From: Candidatus Thiodiazotropha sp. (ex Epidulcina cf. delphinae)
Lineage (GTDB): Bacteria; Pseudomonadota; Gammaproteobacteria; Chromatiales; Chromatiaceae
NCBI GenBank assembly: GCA_025656455.1
Contig: JAHXHS010000008.1
Span: 1 to 64,000 of the forward strand
Reading direction: 5' to 3'
Length of the DNA stretch: 64,000 bases
Of this stretch, positions 7,821 to 17,019 are shown piece by piece. The position numbers and the translations under genes were made by a program. The stretch's first letter is position 1. The number at the start of each line of letters is the position of its first letter. Below the pieces are notes generated by a model. That model was not told the origin of the DNA, did not search any database, and was given only the letters and a program-made list of their open reading frames with translations.

Positions 7821-8288
7821 TCACAATTCGAGCGACATTACCAACGCGTCTTCCCGCTTGTTATCGGCTGCCGGGTAGTAGTTGCGGCGACGGCCGATCT
7901 GTACGAAACCCAGTTTTTCATAGAGCCTGAGGGCGGCGCGATTGCCTATCCTGACTTCCAGAAACGCCGTCTCGGCACCATGCTGGCGGGCTATTTTCAG
8001 CAACCGCTGGACCATTTTGTTTCCCAATCCCTTGCGCTGCCAGTCGGGATGGATACAGAGATTGAGAATATGCGACTCATCGATCACCACTGACATCACG
8101 CCATAGCCGATCACCTGCCGGTCTAGGGTCAGCACCCAGCAGCAATAACCCACCCGTAAACAGTCTTGGAAAATACCCGCTGTCCAGGGAAACGGATAGA
8201 CAAGCTCTTCCAGCGCTATCACCTGCGGCAGATCCGCCTGCTGCATGGGGCGGGTGCCAAGCAGGGGATCGAGCAGTTGCGCGCTCAA
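7821..8288 (-). CDS. rimI: ribosomal protein S18 alanine N-acetyltransferase RimI
   Basis: The protein shows RimI-like GNAT features: PFPWTAGIFQDCLRVGY near the N-terminus, acetyl-CoA site IHPDWQRKGLGNKMVQRLL, and the C-terminal YEKLGFVQIGRRRNYYPA, where the RRNYY motif is typical of RimI. RimI acetylates the N-terminal alanine of S18. I place the start at TTG 8288, which overlaps the TGA of the upstream glycosylase gene (TTGA) and gives 155 residues; the ATG at 8246 would give 141. E. coli RimI is 148. The gene order glycosylase-rimI is common in gammaproteobacteria. Confidence 0.9.
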   Translation of the reverse strand: MSAQLLDPLLGTRPMQQADLPQVIALEELVYPFPWTAGIFQDCLRVGYCCWVLTLDRQVIGYGVMSVVIDESHILNLCIHPDWQRKGLGNKMVQRLLKIARQHGAETAFLEVRIGNRAALRLYEKLGFVQIGRRRNYYPAADNKREDALVMSLEL

Positions 8289-9049
8289 GGGGAGGGGCTC
8301 CTGAGGAGCGAAAGCGCCAGTTGAAGATCGGCCCAGGCCTTTCCTTTCTGTTCGGGGGAACGCAGTAGATAGGCGGGATGATAAGTCACGACCAGCGGGA
8401 TCCGCTGTTCGCCGAATGGGTGGACCCGTCCCCGCAACCGGCCGACGGCAATATCGCTCTTCAACAGATTCTGTGCTGAGACGCGCCCGAGCGCGAGGAT
8501 CAATTTCGGTTGAATGAGCTCGATCTGCCTTAACAGGTAGGGCTCGCAACGCAACGCCTCTTCCGGTTTCGGGTCGCGATTGTTCGGCGGCCGGCACTTG
8601 ACGATGTTTGCGATGAAGACGGCTTCGCGCTTGAAGCCCATCGCCAACAGCATGGCGTTCAACAACTGACCGGCTCGGCCGACAAAGGGTTCTCCCTGTC
8701 TGTCCTCATCGGCGCCCGGGGCCTCGCCGATGACCAGCAGGTCGGCCTGTGGATTGCCGACACCGAACACGGTCTGGGTGCAACCGGCGCGCAAGTCACA
8801 GGCTCGACATTGAGCGACCTGTTGTTTCAGTGTTTGCCAATCTTGCGCATGGGGTTGCTCACCCGTCGCAACGGGAGTCTCCCTTGCTGTCGAGTCCTGT
8901 GGATCCGGCGCCCAACCTGCCTCTTGGGACAGGGGCTCAGATGCCGAGTCAACAGGCAGACTGTTTTCGGCAACCCCTGGACGATCACGGCGCTGCCACA
9001 CCGTAAGGCCCATCATTTTCAAGTAGTGGTTGCGACTCAACTCATCCAT
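8285..9049 (-). CDS. family 4 uracil-DNA glycosylase (Fe-S type)
   Basis: The 254-residue protein has an N-terminal variable stretch of about 75 residues, then the Fe-S cysteines [10 protein letters not shown], the active-site loop [20 protein letters not shown] and further cluster cysteines in [19 protein letters not shown], ending with [10 protein letters not shown]. These match family 4 (Udg4, UdgA) uracil-DNA glycosylases, which remove uracil from DNA to start base excision repair and carry a [4Fe-4S] cluster. It overlaps rimI by four bases downstream and lies 45 bp after leuA. Confidence 0.9.
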   Translation of the reverse strand: MDELSRNHYLKMMGLTVWQRRDRPGVAENSLPVDSASEPLSQEAGWAPDPQDSTARETPVATGEQPHAQDWQTLKQQVAQCRACDLRAGCTQTVFGVGNPQADLLVIGEAPGADEDRQGEPFVGRAGQLLNAMLLAMGFKREAVFIANIVKCRPPNNRDPKPEEALRCEPYLLRQIELIQPKLILALGRVSAQNLLKSDIAVGRLRGRVHPFGEQRIPLVVTYHPAYLLRSPEQKGKAWADLQLALSLLRSPSP

Positions 9050-9094
9050 CTTGCGAATACTTGGCGATCCGTTGAGCTTGGCGGATTGTGAACA

Positions 9095-10645
9095 CTAAAC
9101 ATCCCCTGTCTGGGGGTGAGCCTTGGCGGCGGGTTCCAGAATCTTATTGACTGCGTTGATGTAGGCCTTGGCGGAGGCGATAACGATGTCGGTATCGGCC
9201 CCCTGGCCGTTGGCGATGCGCCCTCCCTTCTCCAGCCGCACGGTCACCTCGCCCTGGGCGTCGGTGCCGCTGGTGATATTGCTGACCGAATAGAGCTGCA
9301 ATTCAGTACCACTGTTGACAATGCTCTCGATCGCCTTGAAAGCGGCGTCGACCGGCCCGCCGCCGATGGCGGCTCCGGGTTCCTCTTCGCCATCGAGGCT
9401 GATGACGACGGTCGCGTGGGGGGTCTCGCCGGTCTCTGAACAGACCTTGAGGGAGATCAGTTTGACCCGTTCGTTGAACGACTCGGTCTTGGTGTCGGTC
9501 ACCAGGGCTTGCAGATCTTCGTCGAAGATCTCGTGCTTCTTGTCCGCCAGGTCCTTGAAACGGAAAAAGGCGGCATTCAACGCCTCCTCGGACTCGAAGC
9601 TGATGCCGAGGTTCTCCAACCGGTTGCGAAAGGCGTTGCGTCCCGAGTGCTTGCCCAACACCATCCGGTTCTGACTCCAGCCTACGTCCTCGGCGCGCAT
9701 GATCTCGTAGGTCTCGCGGGATTTCAGCACCCCGTCCTGATGAATCCCTGATTCGTGGGCAAAGGCGTTTGCGCCGACGATGGCCTTGTTGGGTTGTACC
9801 GGAAAACCGGTGATATTGGATACCAGCTTGGAACAGTTGACGATCTGCATGCTATCCAGATTGGTCTGGCAGGAAAAGACGTCAGGCCGGGTGCGCACCG
9901 CCATCACGATCTCTTCCAGGGAGGCGTTGCCTGCCCGTTCGCCCAGGCCGTTGATGGTGCACTCCACCTGCCGCGCCCCGTTACTCACCGCTGAGAGGGA
10001 GTTGGCCACCGCCAGCCCCAGATCGTTATGGCAGTGGACAGAGAAGACCGCCTTATCGGCATTGGCAATACGCTCGCGCAGGGTGTGGATCAATCCGCCG
10101 AACTGGTTCGGCATGGCGTAACCCACCGTATCGGGCACATTGAGCGTGGTGGCGCCGGCCTCGATCACTGCCTCGAAAATACGGCACAGAAAGTCGATCT
10201 CCGAACGTCCCGCATCCTCGGCGGAGAACTCCACGTCGTCGGTATAGCGGCGCGCCCGCTTAACGGCATGCACCGCCTGCTCCACCACCTGCTCCGGGCT
10301 CATCCGCAGCTTGTGCTGCATGTGGATGGGCGAAGTGGCGATGAAGGTGTGGATACGCGCCGAATTGGCTGCCTTCAAGGCCTCACCCGCTCGATCGATA
10401 TCCTTGTCGAGGGCGCGGGCCAGACCGCATATCGTCGAATTCTTCACCGCCTTGGCCACAGCGGAGACGGCTTCGAAATCCCCTGGACTGGCGATGGGAA
10501 ACCCTGCCTCGATGACATCCACCCGCAGTTTCTCCAGGGCCTTGCCGATGCGCACCTTCTCATCCTTGGTCATGGATGCGCCGGGGCTTTGTTCACCATC
10601 GCGCAATGTGGTGTCGAATACGATCAGTCGATCGGGTTGGCTCAT
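9095..10645 (-). CDS. leuA: 2-isopropylmalate synthase
   Basis: The 516-residue protein begins with the HMGL-like domain motif [16 protein letters not shown], has the metal-binding [14 protein letters not shown] and [13 protein letters not shown], and a C-terminal LeuA dimer/regulatory domain (about 390-500). It condenses acetyl-CoA with 2-oxoisovalerate, the first committed step of leucine synthesis; the regulatory domain normally binds leucine for feedback inhibition. The length matches E. coli LeuA (523). It follows pssA as in many gammaproteobacteria, but a 271-bp gap with its own promoter separates them. Confidence 0.97.
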   Translation of the reverse strand: MSQPDRLIVFDTTLRDGEQSPGASMTKDEKVRIGKALEKLRVDVIEAGFPIASPGDFEAVSAVAKAVKNSTICGLARALDKDIDRAGEALKAANSARIHTFIATSPIHMQHKLRMSPEQVVEQAVHAVKRARRYTDDVEFSAEDAGRSEIDFLCRIFEAVIEAGATTLNVPDTVGYAMPNQFGGLIHTLRERIANADKAVFSVHCHNDLGLAVANSLSAVSNGARQVECTINGLGERAGNASLEEIVMAVRTRPDVFSCQTNLDSMQIVNCSKLVSNITGFPVQPNKAIVGANAFAHESGIHQDGVLKSRETYEIMRAEDVGWSQNRMVLGKHSGRNAFRNRLENLGISFESEEALNAAFFRFKDLADKKHEIFDEDLQALVTDTKTESFNERVKLISLKVCSETGETPHATVVISLDGEEEPGAAIGGGPVDAAFKAIESIVNSGTELQLYSVSNITSGTDAQGEVTVRLEKGGRIANGQGADTDIVIASAKAYINAVNKILEPAAKAHPQTGDV

Positions 10646-10725
10646 GCAGCTCTCCGGCGGGATGCGAAAACAGACGGGTTCGACCTGAACCCAGGGACCC
10701 AGGCATCAATTCAAAATAACGGTTG

Positions 10726-10754
10726 AATATAACCCAGCCCTTAGGGAATGCCAA
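10726..10754 (-). promoter_or_regulatory. sigma-70-type promoter of leuA
   Basis: On the minus strand TTGGCA (10749-10754) and TATATT (10726-10731) are exactly 17 bases apart, close to consensus. The start point would be near 10719, leaving a 5' leader of about 75 nt. I see no obvious leader peptide with Leu codons or attenuator stem in that leader. Confidence 0.7.
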
Positions 10755-10916
10755 TCACCGCAAATTCAACGCGAATCGCACACTGCGTCTGATCACCCTG
10801 CTTGCAATCCATCTAATTACCAGATCCTGGGAGCTACCCTGTAAACAGCTGTGAACCCGTAACAAGCAAGCCTTTCGCTATCCATTCGAAGCATTAAGAA
10901 ATTTGTGGCCCTTAGC

Positions 10917-11693
10917 CTATTCGCCGCTTTTCTCGGCCGTGGTGCGCTGCTCACGATGTTTGCGCAACTGCAACAGGGTCAGAACGGGACCGGAAACGGC
11001 GTAGACCAGGAACAACACAAACAACACCGTGGGGGGATGGGTCTGCACAATAGCCAGCACGACCACCACAACCACCAGCACGATGAAGGGAACCTTGCCC
11101 TGGAAATCGATCTCCTTGAAGCTGTGGTAGCGGAAATTACTCACCATCAACAGACCGGTCAGGGTGGTCAGTATCGCGGCCGGCCAGCCCAGGGTATCCC
11201 CCTCGATCCCGTAATCGACCCCTAACCAGACACCGCCTGCCATGATGGCTGCCGCAGAGGGACTGGGCAGTCCCTGAAAGAACTTTTTATCGGCGATACC
11301 GAGTTGGGTATTGAAACGCGCCAGGCGCAAAGCGCCACTGGCGGTATAGATAAAGGCTGCCAGCCAACCCAACTTCCCCAGACCGCTCAAGGCCCAGATA
11401 TAGATCACCAGCGCTGGCGCCAGCGCGAAGGAGACCATGTCCGACAGGCTGTCATACTCTGCGCCGAAGGCGCTCTGGGTTTTGGTCATCCGCGCCACCC
11501 GCCCATCCAGGCCGTCCATCAACATGGCCACGAAAATAGCCACCGAGGCCAGTTCGAACTTGCCGTTCACCGCGGCGAGAATGGCATAGAATCCAGCGAA
11601 CAAGGCAGCGGTGGTAAAGAGATTGGGCAACAGATAGATCCCTCTGCTGCGTTTTTTCTGCTTGATCTCCGCGGATTCCATGACAACCACCAC
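10917..11693 (-). CDS. pssA: CDP-diacylglycerol-serine O-phosphatidyltransferase
   Basis: The 258-residue membrane protein has the CDP-alcohol phosphatidyltransferase signature DGx2ARx8Gx3Dx3D in MDGLDGRVARMTKTQS through FGAEYDSLSD (about residues 60-82), with about seven hydrophobic segments. It makes phosphatidylserine, the precursor of phosphatidylethanolamine. This is the membrane-embedded CDP-alcohol type, not the phospholipase D-like enzyme of E. coli. An upstream Met (MESAEIKQKK, residue 5) is an alternative start. It precedes leuA as in many proteobacteria. Confidence 0.92.
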   Translation of the reverse strand: MVVVMESAEIKQKKRSRGIYLLPNLFTTAALFAGFYAILAAVNGKFELASVAIFVAMLMDGLDGRVARMTKTQSAFGAEYDSLSDMVSFALAPALVIYIWALSGLGKLGWLAAFIYTASGALRLARFNTQLGIADKKFFQGLPSPSAAAIMAGGVWLGVDYGIEGDTLGWPAAILTTLTGLLMVSNFRYHSFKEIDFQGKVPFIVLVVVVVVLAIVQTHPPTVLFVLFLVYAVSGPVLTLLQLRKHREQRTTAEKSGE

Positions 11694-11760
11694 CTGTACG
11701 AGTTTGACGCAACGGATTATAGCAGGACGGTTCTCAGAAACCCCATCGATAACGACGGCC

Positions 11761-12011
11761 TAGCCTGTATTTCTCACACCCCTTCGTAGCGAGGCGGTTC
11801 AAGGGTGCGTCATGGCTGGCGTTGTGCCGGGCGTCCTGCCCTCCACCCTTCGGGCCAGCAAAGCTGTCCAAATCCGCTCCCGGCGGATTTGTCGCGACCG
11901 AGGGGCGCGCAGGCATAGCCGACACTATGTTGAGCACCCCGACCGAGGGAACGCCAGACAGGGCGTGCCATTGAGCCGCCGCAGTAGCAGGGGTGTGAGA
12001 AATGCAGGCTA
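11761..12011. repeat. palindrome-ended repeat R2, copy 1
   Basis: TAGCCTGTATTTCTCACACC at the left end pairs with a right arm at 11989-12011 (23 bp, one mismatch). Inside lies GAGGGGCGCGCAGGCATAGC and a segment shared with the element at 26411-26590. A tail, GTCACGTAGCTGCGCAACGT (near 12058), is also repeated near 26897. The interval 11694-12127 contains no gene. Confidence 0.7.
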
Positions 12012-12127
12012 GTCGCAGGTCAGGTTGGCGCGGAGCGACTACCCGGCATAACGGTGACGTCACGTAGCTGCGCAACGTGACCTACGGGCTGAAAAATTTA
12101 ATGTAAAGTAAAGAGCCATTGGACAGG

Positions 12128-13432
12128 TTAAAGCCTGCCTGAGGCCTTCACATCCAGATAGGCGTTCACCAGCATCACCGGCAGTTGCCGGGGTCTGCTG
12201 TCAATGATCAGGGCTCCCCGGTGGCTGAGCCGTTCATGGGCCTGTTTGCGCTGACCGAGATAATCGACCACTGCCTGAAAGCGCAGCGCGCCCGGCAGGT
12301 CGACCACGGGGTGCTCGACAACCCGGTCCAGGGATGCCTCATGCAGATCCGCGACCATCACCAGATGCCTTCTTACCAGTAACGAGATCGCCTTCAACAG
12401 ATCGTCTTGCTCTTCGTTGCGGCTGTTGGTGAGTATGATCACCAGCGCCCTGCGCCGCTGCAGCGGCATCAACTTGTGGGCGGCGGCGAGATAGTCGGCC
12501 GCTTGCAGGGTGGAGTCGAGATCGTAAGTACGATCCAACAGGCGGCGAACCAGATCCCCTCCCTTCATCGGCGGCTGCCAACGCGCTTCACCGCCGAAGC
12601 TGAGAAAACCGACGGCGTCTCCCTGGCGGCCAGCCACGTAGCTCAACAACAGCATGGCGTTCAGGGCTTGGTCAAAATGGGCGCCGTCGCTATCCTGGTG
12701 GCGCATGTGCCTGCCGCAATCGAGCATGAACACGAGTTGTTGATCGCGCTCGTCCTGGTACTCCTTGGATATCAGCCGGCGATGGCGGGAACTGGCCTTC
12801 CAGTCGATCTGCCGCATCGCATCGCCGGTGCGGTATTCGCGCAGTTGATGAAAGTCGCTGCCCTCTCCCCGGCGCTGGCGCCGGCGGACCCCCATCTGGC
12901 TGAGATGGTTGTCGGTCGCCAACAGGGCATAACGGGCGATTTCGCGGAAATTGGGAAACACCCGCACCTGGGCGGGGTGGTCGATAAAGCGTTTTTGCCG
13001 CCACAACCCAAGCGGGGAGTGAATGACCAGGTCCACGCCGCTGAAACGGCTCTCTCCACGCCGTTTGGGCAGCACGCGGTAGCTCAGACCTGCCTGGCGT
13101 TGGGCCGGTATGAACAGCGACTGCGGCTGGCCCTGTACCTCGAAATCACCGGGATGGTGGTCGTAAACCTGCACAGCGAGGCCGATCTCCGAGGGATTGC
13201 TCAAGCGCAACTCCACCAGGGTCCATACCCCCACCGGGATGCTGGTGCGGACGCTGCGCGCCAGACCGGGGGTCGGCAGCCGGCGCATGCGCAACAGGTC
13301 CAACAGGGCTAGCATCAGCAACAGCGCCGCAAGCAGCTTCCAGGGCATCACCCAGCCGCTGTGCCAAATCGCCAGCAGAGCCGGCGCGCAGAGCAGGCCC
13401 AGGGAGGCTATCAGACGGGGTGTCGGGATCAC
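12128..13432 (-). CDS. DUF58 protein (von Willebrand A-like), partner of MoxR
   Basis: The 434-residue protein has two N-terminal membrane helices (about 8-26 and 31-48), a DUF58 core (RTGDAMRQIDWKASSR, about residues 201-216) and a VWA-like fold starting at VFMLDCGRHM. In VWA domains the metal site reads DxSxS; here it reads D238-CGRH, so the canonical metal-binding serines are missing. DUF58 proteins occur next to MoxR AAA ATPases and are thought to act with them in assembly or activation of membrane or periplasmic complexes. It is the last gene of the seven-gene operon; its ATG overlaps the MoxR stop codon. Confidence 0.9.
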   Translation of the reverse strand: MIPTPRLIASLGLLCAPALLAIWHSGWVMPWKLLAALLLMLALLDLLRMRRLPTPGLARSVRTSIPVGVWTLVELRLSNPSEIGLAVQVYDHHPGDFEVQGQPQSLFIPAQRQAGLSYRVLPKRRGESRFSGVDLVIHSPLGLWRQKRFIDHPAQVRVFPNFREIARYALLATDNHLSQMGVRRRQRRGEGSDFHQLREYRTGDAMRQIDWKASSRHRRLISKEYQDERDQQLVFMLDCGRHMRHQDSDGAHFDQALNAMLLLSYVAGRQGDAVGFLSFGGEARWQPPMKGGDLVRRLLDRTYDLDSTLQAADYLAAAHKLMPLQRRRALVIILTNSRNEEQDDLLKAISLLVRRHLVMVADLHEASLDRVVEHPVVDLPGALRFQAVVDYLGQRKQAHERLSHRGALIIDSRPRQLPVMLVNAYLDVKASGRL

Positions 13433-14403
13433 TGGCGCGGCGCGGGGATATTGTCGAGAAGATCGCGCAACACATCGTCCGCCTGGTAGCCCTCGATCTC
13501 AAGATCGGTGGAGAGCCGGATTCGGTGCCGTAACACCGGCAATGCGGCCGTCTTGATATCGTCAGGAGTAACGAAGTCGCGCTGTTGCAGGAAGGCCTCC
13601 GCCCTGGCGGCTCGTAGCAGGGACAAGGCGCCACGCGGTCCCGGCCCGGCCTCGATGCCGTTCCAGTCCCGCGCCGAGCGCACCAGGCGCACCGCATAAT
13701 TGACGATCTGCTCATCCATTTGCAGCTTTGCCACATGGGATTGAATCCTGGGTATATCCTCCGCTGCCAACCTGGGACGAATGGCGGATGTGTCGAGCCG
13801 ATCACCCACCGCGCCCGCGGTCACCTGCTTCACCATCGCCTGCTCCTCCTCCTCGGCGGGGTAGTCGATGAAGACCTTCAACAGAAACCGGTCGAGCTGG
13901 GCCTGGGGCAAAGGGTAGGTCCCCTCCTGCTCGATGGGATTCTGTGTCGCTAGCACCAGAAAAGGGGGAGTGAGCGGGAAGGTCCTGCCTTCGATAGTCA
14001 CCTGCTGCTCCTGCATCGCTTCGAGCAGGGCCGACTGGGTCTTGGCGGGCGAGCGGTTGATCTCGTCGGCCAGCAACAGATTGCAGAACACCGGCCCCTT
14101 GCGCACCCGAAAGCTTTCACTCTTCATGTCGAACATGATATGACCTGAAATGTCGCTCGGCATCAGATCCGGGGTGAACTGAATACGGCTGAACACCCCC
14201 TGCACCGCGGTCGCCAGACTGCGCACCAGCAGCGTCTTGCCGAGGCCCGGCACCCCCTCGACCAGGACATGCCCCGCTGAGAACAGCGCCAACACGACCT
14301 CGCGGATGACCCGCTGTTGACCGATCACCGCGCGGGAGATCTCTTGTTCCAACCCTCTTGCCTGCAGCAGGAGGGATTCGTCAATCTGTGCTTGACCTGC
14401 CAT
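13429..14403 (-). CDS. MoxR family AAA+ ATPase
   Basis: The 324-residue protein has Walker A GVPGLGKT (residues 50-57), Walker B LLLADEINR, sensor 1 VLATQNPIEQEGTYPLP and a C-terminal AAA lid. MoxR ATPases are chaperone-like and work with VWA-domain partners, here the adjacent DUF58 protein. A much longer open frame exists upstream, but family N-termini and the position two bases after the DUF4350 stop support the ATG at 14403. Its stop overlaps the DUF58 start by four bases, so the pair is co-translated. Confidence 0.95.
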   Translation of the reverse strand: MAGQAQIDESLLLQARGLEQEISRAVIGQQRVIREVVLALFSAGHVLVEGVPGLGKTLLVRSLATAVQGVFSRIQFTPDLMPSDISGHIMFDMKSESFRVRKGPVFCNLLLADEINRSPAKTQSALLEAMQEQQVTIEGRTFPLTPPFLVLATQNPIEQEGTYPLPQAQLDRFLLKVFIDYPAEEEEQAMVKQVTAGAVGDRLDTSAIRPRLAAEDIPRIQSHVAKLQMDEQIVNYAVRLVRSARDWNGIEAGPGPRGALSLLRAARAEAFLQQRDFVTPDDIKTAALPVLRHRIRLSTDLEIEGYQADDVLRDLLDNIPAPRQ

Positions 14404-14405
14404 AA

Positions 14406-15551
14406 CTATTTCTTTTTCCTTTCCGGGTGCAACGCCGCCAGCAGGCGTTGCAGGTTTGCCGTGGTTTTGATGAGCCGGCCGGTATCGCCTTGATCGGGAT
14501 AGAGGGCCTGATGAATCGAATCGGCGGTCATCCCCGTGCGTTCCGCCAGCCAGTGGCAGCGCGCCTGTCGATCCAGGTGGTGCAGACTGGGATGACTGGC
14601 CAGCCAGCGATGCTCCACCTGCCGCCGGGCGCCCTCCAACAAGCCCTTTGCCGGGTCGTGACGCCAGGCGAATTCCGCTACCGCCTGGAGGTGTTCGAGC
14701 AGATCCCGCCGCTGAGCGGCTGCCGGCGTAATTAGCGGGCCGGTGCGGCGGGTAAGGCGCCAGACCAGCAGCAGGCCGAGCAGGGCCAGGCTGATCAGGA
14801 GATAGGGGGCGTGGCGCCACAGCAGGACGATCAGGGAGGGCATCTGGGAGCTATAGAGCAGCCAGACCCGGTCGTTGTCCGCCACCAGCCGGGCCAGCAG
14901 CAGGGCATGGTCCCGCTGATCGATCCGCTGATTACTGAAAAAATCGTTATCGCTCAAAAAGATCACCCGACCCTCGCCACGGGGAAAGATCAGCAGCTGT
15001 GGATACTCCTCGTCGGGAAGGGCCAGATAGGCGTGCTCGGTATCAATCTCGAACCACTTCGCGGTATCGAAGCCGATCTGCATCGATGTTTCGTCATCCG
15101 GTAGAAAAAGCGTTGCGGCTCCCTCCTCCTCATCGCTCTCTCCACTCTCGACGGAGATGCCATAGTGCGCCAACAAGGGGTGTGACGAACCATCCTGCAA
15201 CTGGCTGCTGGGTGTCGCCAGCAGATCGCCTCCGCGCTCCACCCACGCCAACAGCGCGGTCACGCGGGATTGAGGAAGCGGCGGCCCCAGGTCCCTGACG
15301 AACAACATGCCCAGCCTGTCCGGCGGCGTGGTCAGGTAGTGACGGCCGGAGCGGCTCTCCACGTCCACGCCGAGACGCGACAAAAAGCGCTCAGCCGCCA
15401 GCAGAGGATTACGCCTGGCCTCGGGCTGCATGGCAGTGCGCACCTCTTCTATCCGACGCTCGAAGTTTTTCTCGAACCAAACCGCCAGGAAACCGATCAA
15501 CAGCATTGACAGCAGTGTCATGGCGGCGATAGCTAGGGGCTTATTGCGCAT
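14406..15551 (-). CDS. DUF4350 membrane protein
   Basis: The 381-residue protein has an N-terminal membrane helix (about 8-25), a soluble DUF4350 domain (about 45-225; NPLLAAERFLSRLGVDVESR, ALLAWVERGGDLLATPS) and a second membrane helix (about 250-268), then a C-terminal cytoplasmic region of about 110 residues. DUF4350 resembles the GldG/ABC-accessory fold; the role is unknown. It sits inside the MoxR operon, overlapping the upstream DUF4129 gene by 11 bases and ending two bases before moxR. Confidence 0.85.
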   Translation of the reverse strand: MRNKPLAIAAMTLLSMLLIGFLAVWFEKNFERRIEEVRTAMQPEARRNPLLAAERFLSRLGVDVESRSGRHYLTTPPDRLGMLFVRDLGPPLPQSRVTALLAWVERGGDLLATPSSQLQDGSSHPLLAHYGISVESGESDEEEGAATLFLPDDETSMQIGFDTAKWFEIDTEHAYLALPDEEYPQLLIFPRGEGRVIFLSDNDFFSNQRIDQRDHALLLARLVADNDRVWLLYSSQMPSLIVLLWRHAPYLLISLALLGLLLVWRLTRRTGPLITPAAAQRRDLLEHLQAVAEFAWRHDPAKGLLEGARRQVEHRWLASHPSLHHLDRQARCHWLAERTGMTADSIHQALYPDQGDTGRLIKTTANLQRLLAALHPERKKK

Positions 15552-17019
15552 TTTCCGCCCCGAAGTGGCTGGCCCACTCCTGACACAACACCAGGGCCGA
15601 TGCCTGCTGTGGTTGCAGATGCCCGTACGCCAGGGCCAGCCATGCCCGTGTCAGCCGGGCGAAGTAGTCGCCCTGAGACTCAGCGAGGGTGTTACGGGTA
15701 TGCGCGAGACACTCCCCTTCCGTGGCGCCATCCTTGATCTCCAGGGAGTAGCGGTGGATCAGCACCGACAGGGCCGCTCGATAGAGCAGGCTCAGGCCGC
15801 TACGGTACTCCCCGGCTTCGATCAGACGGCTGGCCGCTGCGCCAGGATCGTCTGGCAGGCTCTCGGGACGCAGATCGAGACCGGCGATGTGGGAGGGCGG
15901 CGCCTTGTCGCCTCCCCCGCTAGCGTTGCCGCTGGAGTAGAGCAGACTGCGATTCTGCACAAACCAATGGAGCAGATAGGCCAGCACGCCGGCTATCGCC
16001 AACCACAACAACACCTCGCCCACACCGGCAAGGTTATTGGAAAAACCGCTCAGCAGGAGCCTTAACCATTCCGCCATCCAGCTAGACTGATCGGCTTCCT
16101 CGTCAGCGATGTAGCGCCAATCGGTATGTGTCTCATAGCGACCGAAGGCCTCCTCTGCCAGGACTTCCTGAATCAGCTCCTGGGCGTGTTGCCGGCTCAC
16201 CTCTATTGCCTGGGCATCCCTGGCCGGCATCACCAACACGGCCAGACAGACCAGTAAGATTGAGACCGCCCCGGCCAGCCGCCGATGCAGGTGGCGTTGG
16301 GCCATGCGTCTCAATCCCAGCTCCAGATCCCAAGCCTCGAGCTGGCTGCGCCGGGTGAGGTAGAGCGCGAACCCCCCAGCCACATAAAAGGGCGCGATCA
16401 GGGACATCGCCGCCAGGGCGCAAGCGTGATGCAGCCATTCACTGAGGGGATCGGGATCGAACAGATAGTGCTGCCAGTCGATCCAAAGCAGCTCTTCCGG
16501 TATCAGTGCCGCAACCAGCACGATCAGTCCCAGCTCCAGGACGATCTCGAAATGCAGCCCCACCAGGGTCAACCAGCCGGCGGCATGCATGCCCCGCCCA
16601 AGGATGCCGATGCGGCTGCCTCGAGACCTCCCCTTGAGTCCCTCCAGCACCGCAACCGGCATGACAAAGGAGCGCGAAGGCGTCAGGCGACGCCAGGTGA
16701 GACCGGCAATCAGTTGCGGCAATACGATCTTCGTCCAACCCCTGAACACCTCGCTGACAGAGGGCCGCTCGGCAAACAGACGGCGGCTCAGCCAATACAG
16801 CAGCGGCGGCTCGTAGACGGGCTTAAACCACCACAGCAGCAGTCCCGCCAGCCACAGGGGCAATGGCAACAGGGTCAGCACCAACATGACAGGCAGAGCG
16901 CTGCTGAGCCATAGCAGCCACAGCGGCAGGAACCACTCACGAGCCATGGCAAAGCCCAGGTCTATGCCTTCCCAGGCTGAACGAGGCCGCAGGTTGATGG
17001 ATAGGCTATCGAGATCCAC
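15541..17019 (-). CDS. DUF4129 membrane protein
   Basis: The 492-residue protein has several membrane segments in the N-terminal 260 residues, a periplasmic loop with QELIQEVLAEEAFGRYETH, another membrane helix near 330-350 and a C-terminal DUF4129 domain (LLYRAALSVLIHRYSLEI, ARLTRAWLALAYGHLQP). The domain is of unknown function and is often seen in MoxR/DUF58 loci and fused to transglutaminase-like proteins. It overlaps the SpoIIM gene by 14 bases and DUF4350 by 11. Confidence 0.85.
   Translation of the reverse strand: MDLDSLSINLRPRSAWEGIDLGFAMAREWFLPLWLLWLSSALPVMLVLTLLPLPLWLAGLLLWWFKPVYEPPLLYWLSRRLFAERPSVSEVFRGWTKIVLPQLIAGLTWRRLTPSRSFVMPVAVLEGLKGRSRGSRIGILGRGMHAAGWLTLVGLHFEIVLELGLIVLVAALIPEELLWIDWQHYLFDPDPLSEWLHHACALAAMSLIAPFYVAGGFALYLTRRSQLEAWDLELGLRRMAQRHLHRRLAGAVSILLVCLAVLVMPARDAQAIEVSRQHAQELIQEVLAEEAFGRYETHTDWRYIADEEADQSSWMAEWLRLLLSGFSNNLAGVGEVLLWLAIAGVLAYLLHWFVQNRSLLYSSGNASGGGDKAPPSHIAGLDLRPESLPDDPGAAASRLIEAGEYRSGLSLLYRAALSVLIHRYSLEIKDGATEGECLAHTRNTLAESQGDYFARLTRAWLALAYGHLQPQQASALVLCQEWASHFGAENAQ

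Noticed and set aside
12407..13312. 301-codon plus-strand frame opposite the DUF58 gene
   Set aside because: Antisense shadow; no domain-like features and no start signal.
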